Assembly: GCF_005222205.1 (NCBI RefSeq)
Contig: NZ_CP032346.1
Coordinates: 651,001 to 715,000, forward strand
Source: Azospirillum brasilense
GTDB taxonomy: Bacteria; Pseudomonadota; Alphaproteobacteria; Azospirillales; Azospirillaceae
Reading direction: 5' to 3'
DNA: 64,000 nt
Both the position numbers and the translations under genes were made by a program. Below are positions 56,409 through 64,000 of this stretch, in pieces. A model generated the notes under the pieces. It was not told where the DNA came from. It worked only from the letters and a program-made list of their open reading frames with translations, and did not search any database. Each line of letters starts with the position of its first letter. Positions within the stretch are counted from its first letter, which is position 1.

Positions 56409-58085
56409 TCAGCCGGTCAGCCGGACATAGACGGATGGCAGGATCTCGGGCAATCGCTCCACCCGGTCGACCGGCAGCACGTTGCGCCGGCCGAAGATGC
56501 GGTGATGCGTTTGCGGATCGCCGCCCAGCGCCACGCAGACCACGTCGATGCCCCGCCCGGCCAGCTCCCGCACCGCTTTGCGGGCGTCCTCCACCAGATG
56601 GCGGGGATCGGGGCAGTCGATGTCGGACGGCTCGCCGTCGGTGACCAGCAGCAGCAGGCGGCGCAGCGTCGGCTGGGCGGCGAGCGTCGCGCCGGCGTGG
56701 CGGATCGCCGCCCCCATCCGCGTCGACCAGCGCCCGTCCAGCCCGGCGAGGCGCCCGCGCGCCGCTGCGTCGTAGGGCTCGGTGAAGCGCTTGACCGGCA
56801 GCCAGTGCACCGCCTCCCGCCCGTCGGAACGGAAGGCCGCCAGGGCGAAGCGGTCGCCGGCCGCGGTCAGCGCGCCGGCCAGAAGGTCGGCCGACCGGCG
56901 CTCGAGGTCCAGCACCGTGCCGTCCCCCGCCGGGTCGTTGGCCGGGTCGTTGGTGGAGTGCGACGCGTCGAGCAGCAGCAGCACCGACAGGTCGCGGCCC
57001 CGCCGCCGCACCCGCCGGTGGACCCGCATGTCCGGAGCATGGCCCTGGCGGCGGGCCGCGCTTGCCGCGATGCAGGCGTCGAGGTCGAGGTCGTCACCCT
57101 CCCGCTGCCGCCGCAGCCGCTCCGGCCGCGCCACCACCGCGTGGCGGACCAGGGCGCGGACCCGGCCGACGAGCCGAGGATCGGCGGGCGCGTCCGTCGG
57201 CGGCCGTTGCTCCGGCACACACTCGACCAGCTGGACGAAGTCGGGCCGGTGCAGGGCGATGCGGTGGTCCCATTCCGGGTAGCGCGCCACCGGCCGCAGC
57301 GCGGCGGTTTCGGCGACGGGAAGCGGGGCCGGCGACGGCGACGCCTGCGGCGGTCCGTTTCGGCGATGGCCCTCCCCCTCCGCGGGCTCAGGCCGAACCG
57401 CCTCCAGCGGATCGTCGACGTCGCGCGGCGGCTCCGGCGGGGTGTCGTACAGCCAAAGGCCGCCGTTGTCGTCGCGGTAGGCGGGGTCGACGCGGTGCCC
57501 CCGGATGTTGACCTGGACTCGCGTCTTGCCGAGGTCGCCGGCGAGATCGCCGCCGAGCGCCAAGCTGAAACCCGGATCGTCCCAGCGGTCCGGCCGCTCG
57601 AAGAACAGCCGCTGCCCCTTGTCGACCCAGGCGTTGCCGTCCCGGTAGCCGGCGTCAAAGAGGGCACGCGCCAGCCGCTCCAACAGGTCCGCCGCCATCA
57701 GGGACGGCGAGGGTTCAACCCGATGGAACGGCGCCCACAACCGCCGCAGTCCGGGAAGGCGCCGCATCGCCAGATGCTCGACCCGCGCGTCCTCGACCAG
57801 CGAGACGACGATGGTCAGCAGGGGCTTCAGCCCTTTGGCCGGCCAGGGGCGCGAGAACATGCGGTGCGCCCCGACATGCGCCAGCGCCGCCCGGTAGAGG
57901 TCCAGGGACGGCCAGACCGCCGGCAGCCGGACGAGGTCGGCGTCGAAGCGGGGCCGCAGCGCTGCCGGCTCGCCCTCCCCGACCAGGGACCGCAAGGGCG
58001 GATCGCTTCCCCACAGCGCCGCCCCATAGGCCCTCAGCCGCCGCTCGACATCGGCCAGGGCGATTTCGCCGCCGACACCGTCCAT
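56409..58085 (-). CDS. VWA-domain protein of the CbbO/NorD type
   Basis: A 558-aa cytoplasmic protein. The first 240 residues are the CbbO/NorD-specific helical part (VVSLVEDARVEHLAMRRLPG is typical). A Pro/Ala-rich linker follows, then a C-terminal von Willebrand A domain with an intact MIDAS, LLLLDASHSTND (DxSxS), and LLLVTDGEPSDIDCPDP. It works with a MoxR-type ATPase, encoded 6 bp upstream, as an enzyme-activating or metal-inserting chaperone, as shown for CbbQO with Rubisco. Here the likely client is AmiE or the amide system. It is convergent with the response regulator gene, 6 bp apart. Confidence 0.87.
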   Translation of the reverse strand: MDGVGGEIALADVERRLRAYGAALWGSDPPLRSLVGEGEPAALRPRFDADLVRLPAVWPSLDLYRAALAHVGAHRMFSRPWPAKGLKPLLTIVVSLVEDARVEHLAMRRLPGLRRLWAPFHRVEPSPSLMAADLLERLARALFDAGYRDGNAWVDKGQRLFFERPDRWDDPGFSLALGGDLAGDLGKTRVQVNIRGHRVDPAYRDDNGGLWLYDTPPEPPRDVDDPLEAVRPEPAEGEGHRRNGPPQASPSPAPLPVAETAALRPVARYPEWDHRIALHRPDFVQLVECVPEQRPPTDAPADPRLVGRVRALVRHAVVARPERLRRQREGDDLDLDACIAASAARRQGHAPDMRVHRRVRRRGRDLSVLLLLDASHSTNDPANDPAGDGTVLDLERRSADLLAGALTAAGDRFALAAFRSDGREAVHWLPVKRFTEPYDAAARGRLAGLDGRWSTRMGAAIRHAGATLAAQPTLRRLLLLVTDGEPSDIDCPDPRHLVEDARKAVRELAGRGIDVVCVALGGDPQTHHRIFGRRNVLPVDRVERLPEILPSVYVRLTG

Positions 58086-58091
58086 CGCCGG

Positions 58092-58889
58092 TCAGAAGCA
58101 GGCGCCGACCGCCGCCGCCAGCGCGTCGCGCAGGTCGGGGTCGTCGGTCAGCGGCAGGACGATGGCCATCCGGCAGGCGGCCTCGGGCGCGACGCCGCGG
58201 GCGATCAGCCGGCCGGCGTGGATCAGCATGCGGGTTGACGCGCCCTCCTCCAGCCCGCGGCCGCGCAGGTTGCGGCTGCGCTCGGCCACCGCGACGACAC
58301 GCCGGGCCACCTGCGGTTCGATCCCGGCCTCGTGCGCGACGATCTCGGCTTCGACGGCGGCCGTCGGATAACCGAACTCCAGCGCGGCGAAGCGCTGCTT
58401 GGTCGATTCCTTCAAGTCCTTCGTCACGCTCTGGTAGCCGGGGTTGTAGGCGATGACGAGCTGGAAGTCAGGATGGGCGGTCAGCAGCTCGTTCCGCTTG
58501 TCGAGCGGCAGCGCCCGCCGGTCGTCGGTCAGGGGATGGATGACGACCGTGGTGTCGGCGCGCGCCTCCACGACCTCGTCGAGGTAGCAGATGGCGCCGT
58601 GGCGCACCGCCAGGGTCAGCGGCCCGTCCTGCCACACCGTCCCCTCCGCCTCCAGCAGGTAGCGGCCAACAAGGTCGGAGGCGGTCAGATCCTCGTTGCA
58701 GGCCACGGTGACGAGCGGCCGACTGAGCCGCCAGGCCATGTGCTCGACGAAGCGGGTCTTGCCGCAGCCGGTCGGCCCCTTCAGCATCACCGGCAGGCGG
58801 TCGGCGTGGGCCGCCTCGAACAGGGCGATCTCGTCGCCGGCCGGGCGGTAATAGGGTTCCCGCGCGATCCGGTGGGTGTGGAGCGCCAT
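58092..58889 (-). CDS. MoxR-type AAA+ ATPase of the CbbQ/NorQ family
   Basis: A 265-aa AAA+ ATPase. Walker [11 protein letters not shown], substrate-loop start [17 protein letters not shown], Walker [15 protein letters not shown], sensor [10 protein letters not shown] and arginine-finger region [13 protein letters not shown], all close to CbbQ/NorQ. Start [16 protein letters not shown] fits the family; the ATG is at 58889. Lies between amiE (32 bp upstream) and the VWA gene. Pseudomonas ami operons carry an AAA+ gene (amiB) at the same place, so this pair may be its counterpart. Confidence 0.9.
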   Translation of the reverse strand: MALHTHRIAREPYYRPAGDEIALFEAAHADRLPVMLKGPTGCGKTRFVEHMAWRLSRPLVTVACNEDLTASDLVGRYLLEAEGTVWQDGPLTLAVRHGAICYLDEVVEARADTTVVIHPLTDDRRALPLDKRNELLTAHPDFQLVIAYNPGYQSVTKDLKESTKQRFAALEFGYPTAAVEAEIVAHEAGIEPQVARRVVAVAERSRNLRGRGLEEGASTRMLIHAGRLIARGVAPEAACRMAIVLPLTDDPDLRDALAAAVGACF

Positions 58890-58921
58890 GATCCGCCTTT
58901 CGCGATGCGAGTGCCAGGGCG

Positions 58922-59959
58922 TCAGCGGTGTGCCGGCTCGTCCGCCGGGATGCCGTCGATCGGGCATTCGGGTGTGCCGACCGTCGGGCGGGTGAAGGAT
59001 TCCACCATGGCCCGCGTGCCCTCGGGATCGCTCACCCACTGGCGGTAGAAGTCGTAGGGGCAGGTCGCCTCCCCCTTCACCCCGTCGTGGCTGTTGATCA
59101 TGCCGGTGTAGCCGCGGTGGACCAGCTTGAAGAGGTGGTTCTCCGACTGCCCGTTCTTGCGGAAGTCGCGGATCAGCGACTTGGAGAGCTGGGCGTACTG
59201 GATTCCGTACTCCTCCTCGCCGCATTCGCCCAGCGTGCGACCGTCGAAGCCGACAATGGCGGAATGGCCGAAATAGGAATAGACGCCGTCGAAACCGGCG
59301 GCGTTGGCCACCGCGACATAAGTGTTGTTGGCCCAGGCCATGGCCTTGGCCATCAGCACCTGCTGGTCCTTGGCCGGGTACATGTAGCCCTGGCAGCGGA
59401 CGATCAGTTCCGCCCCCTTCATGGCGCAGTCGCGCCAGATCTCCGGGTAATTGCCGTCGTCGCAGATGATCAGGCTGACCTTCAGCCCCTTCGGCCCCTC
59501 CGACACGTAGGTGCAGGTGCCGGGGTACCAGCCCTCGATCGGAACCCAGGGCATGATCTTGCGGTACTTTTGCACGATCTCGCCCTGGTCGTTCATCAGG
59601 ATCAGCGTGTTGTAGGGCGCCTTGTGCGGGTGCTCCTCGTGCCGCTCGCCGGTCAGGGAGAAGACGCCCCACACCTTGGCCTTGCGGCAGGCCGCGGCGA
59701 AAATCTCCGTCTCGTCGCCGGGGATGGTCGCGGCGGTCTCGTACATCTCCTTGGAATCATACATGATCCCATGGGTGGAATATTCGGGGAAGATCACGAG
59801 GTCGAGGCCGGGCAGGCCCGTCTTCATGCCGATCAGCATGTCGGCGATCTTCTGCGCGTTCTCCAGCACCTCCGCCTTGGTGTGAAGGCGCGGCATCTTG
59901 TAATTGACGACGGCGACGCCGACGGTGTCGTTGCTGCTGGTGATATCGCCGTGGATCAT
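58922..59959 (-). CDS. amiE: Aliphatic amidase
   Basis: A 345-aa nitrilase-superfamily amidase that hydrolyses short aliphatic amides (acetamide, propionamide) to acid and ammonia in the cytoplasm. The catalytic triad is present: E59 in [10 protein letters not shown], Lys in QKYRKIMPW and Cys in [11 protein letters not shown]. Length and N-terminus ([15 protein letters not shown]) match Pseudomonas AmiE. ATG 59959 with GGGAG. The promoter region contains an ATACG-N8-CGTAT site about 138 bp upstream. First gene of the amiE-moxR-vwa operon. Confidence 0.95.
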   Translation of the reverse strand: MIHGDITSSNDTVGVAVVNYKMPRLHTKAEVLENAQKIADMLIGMKTGLPGLDLVIFPEYSTHGIMYDSKEMYETAATIPGDETEIFAAACRKAKVWGVFSLTGERHEEHPHKAPYNTLILMNDQGEIVQKYRKIMPWVPIEGWYPGTCTYVSEGPKGLKVSLIICDDGNYPEIWRDCAMKGAELIVRCQGYMYPAKDQQVLMAKAMAWANNTYVAVANAAGFDGVYSYFGHSAIVGFDGRTLGECGEEEYGIQYAQLSKSLIRDFRKNGQSENHLFKLVHRGYTGMINSHDGVKGEATCPYDFYRQWVSDPEGTRAMVESFTRPTVGTPECPIDGIPADEPAHR

Positions 59960-60088
59960 CTCGATCTCCCTGCGTGACGGGGGCATGGGGCGGCGCGCGC
60001 GGGAAGCGGGTTCGACATCCGGCTTCCGCATTGTTTTCGCACGCTTCTTCGTCCCGACCGATCATCGGGGAGCGGCTGGTGGACGGGA

Positions 60089-60106
60089 ATACGCGATTCC
60101 CCGTAT
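60089..60106. promoter_or_regulatory. ATACG-N8-CGTAT palindrome upstream of amiE
   Basis: ATACG (60089-60093), 8 bp, CGTAT (60102-60106). It has the same arms and spacing as the site upstream of urtA and a similar distance from the start codon. The extended matches begin AATACG in both. Confidence 0.55.
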
Positions 60107-60124
60107 GGCCGGTCAGCCCCCGGG

Positions 60125-61150
60125 TCAACCCAAAGGCGGCGTCCCACCCTCCGCGAAATGGCAGGCGACGAGGTGGCCCGGCGACAGCGCCCGCGTCGCT
60201 GGCGCCTCGCGCCGGCAGAGATCGGCGGCGATCGGGCAGCGGGTGTGGAAGCGGCAGCCCGATGGCAGCTCGTAGGGGCTGGGCGTGTCGCCGGTCAATC
60301 CCGGTCCGGGAGGAGCGGCGCCGTCGTCGATCCGTGGGGCCGCGTCGAGCAGGGCGCGGGTGTAGGGATGCGCGGGCCGGCGCCACAGGCTGTCGCGGCC
60401 GCCCAGCTCGACGATCCGGCCGAGATACATCACCGCCACCCGGTCGGAGATGTGCTCCACGACCGACAGGTCATGGCCGATGAACAGGAAGCTGACTCCC
60501 AGCGTGCGCTGGAGGTCGGTCAGCAGATTGAGGATCTGCGCCTGGACCGAGACGTCGAGCGCCGAGACGGGTTCGTCGAGGACCACGACCTTCGGTTCCA
60601 GCGCCAGCGCGCGGGCGATGCCGATGCGCTGGCGCTGCCCGCCGGAGAACTCGTGAGGCCGGCGCTGCGCCGCCTCGGGCGGCAGCCCGACCTTGCCCAG
60701 CAGGTCGGCGACGCGCGCGCGCCGTTCGGCGCGGCTGCCGATGCCATGGATCTCCAGCGGCTCAGCCAGCAGGTCGCCGACCGTCCAGCGCGGATCGAGC
60801 GAGGCCGCCGGGTCCTGCAACACCATCTGGAGGTCGCGCCGCGCCGCGCGCATCCGCCGCCGCGAGGCGTGGGTGATGTCCGTGTCCCCCAGCCGGATGG
60901 TGCCGGCGCTGGGGTCGAGCAGCCGGACCACCGCCCGCGCCAGCGTCGATTTCCCGCAGCCGGATTCACCGACGATCCCCAGCGTCTCGCCGGGCGCCAG
61001 TTCGAAGGACACGTCGTCGAGCGCATGGACGACGCCGCGCGCCGTCCGGTACTCGACGGACAGCCCGCTCACCCGCAGCACCGGGGCGGCGGCGGTGGAG
61101 GCTCCGGTGGTGGCAACCGCGGGCGTGGCGAGGGCGGCGTCAGACGGCAT
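60125..61150 (-). CDS. dppF: Oligopeptide/dipeptide-type ABC transporter ATPase (DppF-like)
   Basis: A 341-aa ATPase. Walker [16 protein letters not shown], signature FSGGQRQRIGIARAL, Walker B VVVLDEPVSALDVS, and the C-terminal oligo_HPY cysteine region SGCRFHTRCPIAADLCR. The start at ATG 61150 is followed by an Ala/Thr-rich stretch before the domain. Overlaps dppD by 11 nt. Last gene of its operon; its stop is 19 bp from the amiE operator on the other side. Confidence 0.9.
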   Translation of the reverse strand: MPSDAALATPAVATTGASTAAAPVLRVSGLSVEYRTARGVVHALDDVSFELAPGETLGIVGESGCGKSTLARAVVRLLDPSAGTIRLGDTDITHASRRRMRAARRDLQMVLQDPAASLDPRWTVGDLLAEPLEIHGIGSRAERRARVADLLGKVGLPPEAAQRRPHEFSGGQRQRIGIARALALEPKVVVLDEPVSALDVSVQAQILNLLTDLQRTLGVSFLFIGHDLSVVEHISDRVAVMYLGRIVELGGRDSLWRRPAHPYTRALLDAAPRIDDGAAPPGPGLTGDTPSPYELPSGCRFHTRCPIAADLCRREAPATRALSPGHLVACHFAEGGTPPLG

Positions 61151-62147
61151 GGGTCTCTCCCGCGTGATGGCAGGCGACGAGGCCGCTTCCGGCCCGGCGC
61201 GGCGGCGGAACGGCCTGGACGCAGCGCTCGTCGGCCAGCGCGCAGCGCGGAGCGAAGGCGCAGCCGGCGGGCATGGCCGCCAGCGCCGGAACGGTTCCGG
61301 GAATCTCGGCCAGACGCTGCCGCTCGGCACCGGCCGGTCCGGCGCCCGCCCGCGGCTGCGCGGCGATCAGGCCGCGCGTGTAGGGGTGGAGGGGATCGGC
61401 GAAGAGGTCGCGGGTGTCGCGCTCCTCCACCTTGCGGCCGGCATACATCACCAGCACGCGGTCGACGTAGCGCGACACCACGCCGAGGTCGTGGGTGATG
61501 AAGACCACGGCCGTGCCCTGCTCTCGCCGCAACTCGTCGATCAGGCCGAGGATCTGCGCCTGGATGGTGACGTCGAGCGCTGTGGTCGGCTCGTCGGCGA
61601 CCAGCACGGCCGGGGCGCCGGCCAGCGCCATGGCGATCATCACCCGCTGGCGCATGCCGCCCGACAGGCGGTGCGGGTATTCGGCGAAGCGGCGCTCCGG
61701 ATCGGGGATGCGCACCCGCTCCAGCAGGGCCAGAGTCCGCTCCCGCGCCGCCTTGCGGCTGACCGGCTCGTGTTCGAGGATGGCTTCCATGATCTGCTCG
61801 CCCACGGTCAGCACCGGGTTGAGCGCGGTCATCGGCTCCTGGAAGATCATCGCGATGCGGGCGCCGCGCACCCGCCGCAGCGCCGCCTCGTCAAGCGCCA
61901 GCAGGTCACGGCCCTCCAGCCGCACCGTGCCGCCGGTCACACGGCCCGGCGGCGGCAGGAGGCCGAGCAGCGCCAGCGCGGTCAGCGACTTGCCGCAGCC
62001 GCTCTCGCCGACGATGGCCAGCATCTCGCCGCTCTTGACCGAAAAGGACAACTCGCGCACCGCCGGCAGCAGGCCGCGGCGGTTCTGGAAGCCGATCGAC
62101 AGGCCATCGACGGCCAGGACCGGCTCGCTCGGCATGGGTTCGCTCAT
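61140..62147 (-). CDS. dppD: Oligopeptide/dipeptide-type ABC transporter ATPase (DppD-like)
   Basis: A 335-aa ATPase. Walker [18 protein letters not shown], signature [15 protein letters not shown], Walker [15 protein letters not shown], and the HPY tail [18 protein letters not shown]. Start either 62147 or the in-frame ATG at 62135. Overlaps dppC by 4 nt. Confidence 0.9.
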   Translation of the reverse strand: MSEPMPSEPVLAVDGLSIGFQNRRGLLPAVRELSFSVKSGEMLAIVGESGCGKSLTALALLGLLPPPGRVTGGTVRLEGRDLLALDEAALRRVRGARIAMIFQEPMTALNPVLTVGEQIMEAILEHEPVSRKAARERTLALLERVRIPDPERRFAEYPHRLSGGMRQRVMIAMALAGAPAVLVADEPTTALDVTIQAQILGLIDELRREQGTAVVFITHDLGVVSRYVDRVLVMYAGRKVEERDTRDLFADPLHPYTRGLIAAQPRAGAGPAGAERQRLAEIPGTVPALAAMPAGCAFAPRCALADERCVQAVPPPRRAGSGLVACHHAGETHAV

Positions 62148-63025
62148 CGCCGCTCCCCCTTCGTGTTCAGCACATCGTTCAGGCCGTCGCCCAGCAGGTT
62201 CAGCGCCAGCACGGCGATGACGATGGCGACGCCGGGGATGGCGGCGACGTGCGGATCGGTGCGGATCGTCTCGCGCCCCGCCCCGACCATGCCGCCCCAG
62301 CTCACCACATTCGGATCGCCGAGCCCGAGGAAGGACAGCGAGGATTCGGTGAGGATGGCGGTGGCCACCAGGATCGAGGCCGACACGATCACCGGCGCCA
62401 GCGCGTTCGGCAGGATATGCCGGAAGATGATGCGGGCGTCGGACGCGCCGAGGATGATCGAGGCCTGCGCCAGCTCGCTGTTGCGCAGGCGCAGCACCTC
62501 CGCACGGACCAGCCGCGCCAGCCCCGACCAGGAGGTGATGCCGATGGCCGCGGTGATGGTGGCGATGGACGGTTGAAGGATGGCGACCAGCGCCAGCGTG
62601 AACAGGAAGGGCGGGATGGTCTGGAACAGCTCGGTCACCCGCATCAGCGCCCGGTCGATCCGCCCGCCGTAATAGCCGGAGAGCGAACCGATGCCGATGC
62701 CGATCACCAGCGACACCAGAGCCGCCACCCCGCCGATCAGCAGCGAGACGCGGGCGCCGTGGAAGATGCCCGACGCCAGGTCGCGGCCCATCATGTCGGT
62801 GCCGAGCGGGAACGCGGCGTCCTCGCCGGGACGCAGCAGCGGCATCCCGGCCATGTCCAGCGGGTCGCCGGAGAAGGCGATGTCGGCGAAGGCCGCCATG
62901 GCGAGGATGCCGGCCAGCAGGATCAGGCCGAGCAGCGCCGACGGGCGGCGCAGCAGCCGTCCGACGGTGGTGTCGCGGAAATCCCGCCGCGGCGTGGGTA
63001 GGGAGACAGTCTCGGGAAGCGCCAT
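62144..63025 (-). CDS. dppC: Oligopeptide/dipeptide-type ABC permease (DppC-like)
   Basis: A 293-aa inner membrane permease with about six helices. [20 protein letters not shown] is the DppC/OppC signature; the EAA loop is [20 protein letters not shown]. It pairs with the DppB-type permease 3 bp upstream. Confidence 0.92.
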   Translation of the reverse strand: MALPETVSLPTPRRDFRDTTVGRLLRRPSALLGLILLAGILAMAAFADIAFSGDPLDMAGMPLLRPGEDAAFPLGTDMMGRDLASGIFHGARVSLLIGGVAALVSLVIGIGIGSLSGYYGGRIDRALMRVTELFQTIPPFLFTLALVAILQPSIATITAAIGITSWSGLARLVRAEVLRLRNSELAQASIILGASDARIIFRHILPNALAPVIVSASILVATAILTESSLSFLGLGDPNVVSWGGMVGAGRETIRTDPHVAAIPGVAIVIAVLALNLLGDGLNDVLNTKGERR

Positions 63026-63028
63026 CGG

Positions 63029-63997
63029 TCAGTTGAGTTCAATGCGCGGGTCGAGCAGCGTGTAGACGAGATCGACCGCGATGTTGACGAGGACCACGAC
63101 CACCGACGAGCAGAAGAGGATGCCGAGCAGCAGGTTGAGGTCGCGCTGGAACAGGGCGGCGAAGGCCAGCCGGCCCAGCCCCGGCCAGGAGAACACCGTC
63201 TCGACCAGCACCGCCCCGCCGAGGATGGAGCCGAGCTGCACGCCGAGCGTGGTGACGATCGGCAGCAGGGCGTTGCGCAGCACGTGGCGCCAGGCGATGC
63301 GGCGGGGCCGCACCCCTTTGGCCCGTGCGGTGCGGACGAAGTCCTGGCCGTAGACCTCCAGCATCGCCGCCCGCATCAGCCGGGCGTAGATGGCGAGGTA
63401 GAACAGCCCGAGCGTCACCGCGGGCAGCACCAGATGCAGCGCCACGTCGCCGACCAGGGCGAGGCCGCTCAGGTTGGCCTCGACGCTGGTCATGCCGCCG
63501 ACCGGCAGCCAGTCCAGCATGACGGAGAAGACGACGATCAGCATGATGCCGACCCAGAAGACCGGCGTGGCGTAGAACAGCAGCGCCACGATGGAGATCA
63601 CCGTGTCGGTCAGCTTGCCCGCCCGCCGCGCGGCGAGGAATCCCAGCGAGCAGCCGGCGACCAGAGCGAAGCCGATGGCGGTCCCCATCAGCAGCAGCGT
63701 CGCCGGCAGGCGCTGAAGGATCAGCTCCGACACCGGCAGCGACTGGCGGAAGGAATAGCCGAGGTCGAAGGTCACCAGATTGCCGAGATAGCGGAGGAAC
63801 TGGACGTAGAGCGGCTGGTCCAGCCCGAACTGCCGCCGCAGCGCCTCCATATACTCCGGCGTCGCCGCCCCGGACTCCCCCGCCAGCACCTGGGCCGCGT
63901 CGCCGGGCGCCAGATGCAGCAGGAAGAAATTGATCAGCGCGATGCCCAGGAGCACGAAGACCACCTGGGCGGCGCTGCGCCTGAGATAGGTCAGCAC
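63029..63997 (-). CDS. dppB: Oligopeptide/dipeptide-type ABC permease (DppB-like)
   Basis: A 322-aa inner membrane permease. N-terminal helix VVFVLLGIALINFFLLHLAP, FGLDQPLYVQFLRYLGNLV, EAA loop GQDFVRTARAKGVRPRRIAW, and end YTLLDPRIELN. A GTG at 63997 is a good start, but the frame stays open to the window edge, so the true start could lie outside. The binding protein gene, expected upstream, is not in the window, so the substrate is unknown. Confidence 0.9.
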   Translation of the reverse strand: MLTYLRRSAAQVVFVLLGIALINFFLLHLAPGDAAQVLAGESGAATPEYMEALRRQFGLDQPLYVQFLRYLGNLVTFDLGYSFRQSLPVSELILQRLPATLLLMGTAIGFALVAGCSLGFLAARRAGKLTDTVISIVALLFYATPVFWVGIMLIVVFSVMLDWLPVGGMTSVEANLSGLALVGDVALHLVLPAVTLGLFYLAIYARLMRAAMLEVYGQDFVRTARAKGVRPRRIAWRHVLRNALLPIVTTLGVQLGSILGGAVLVETVFSWPGLGRLAFAALFQRDLNLLLGILFCSSVVVVLVNIAVDLVYTLLDPRIELN

Positions 63998-64000
63998 GGC

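Overview
The window is GC-rich alphaproteobacterial DNA, most like Azospirillum or a close rhizosphere relative. The basis is codon use, dense minus-strand operons with 4-nt stop/start overlaps, branched-chain amino acid (Liv) and amide/urea (Urt) ABC systems, and amidases. This genus call is inference from gene content; no 16S gene is present.

Positions 1 to about 9050 are an accessory segment ending at the 3' end of guaA, a well-known genomic-island integration site. It holds decayed defence genes: an unrecognised frameshifted remnant, a DUF2971-like gene, the C-terminal part of a SNF2-type helicase, and a JetD (Wadjet) C-terminal half split by nested IS630 and IS5 insertions. It also holds one intact type IIG-like restriction-modification protein. 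From 9052 to about 26300 lies housekeeping DNA: guaA, rsmB, mltA, a SpoU-type methyltransferase, guaB, rlmE, a Ppx/GppA protein and tRNA-Gln. Mixed in are two GNAT acetyltransferases, a purine nucleoside permease, two paralogous unknown proteins in AT-rich DNA, an MFS/HxlR divergent pair and a REC-GGDEF protein.

Positions 42070 down to 26334 form one minus-strand operon: gntR-livKHMGF-prpD-lyase-hyuB-hyuA-isochorismatase fold-flavoprotein-leuC-leuD. It encodes an importer, an ATP-dependent ring-opening hydrolase, and enzymes able to desaturate, hydrate and cleave a branched dicarboxylic acid. It looks like an undescribed catabolic route for a cyclic imide, lactam or hydantoin-like compound.

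Positions 42275 to 60106 form a short-chain amide module. It has FmdB/FmdA formamidase, an Urt-type ABC importer, an NCS1-permease/histidine-kinase/receiver hybrid with a LuxR-type response regulator, aliphatic amidase AmiE, and a MoxR/VWA pair. Its most striking part is an 806-aa protein with an N-terminal chemoreceptor signalling domain and a C-terminal UrtA-like binding protein. Matching ATACG-N8-CGTAT sites lie about 140-155 bp upstream of urtA and amiE and may be the response-regulator operator. An oligopeptide-type ABC transporter (DppFDCB order) runs to the right edge.
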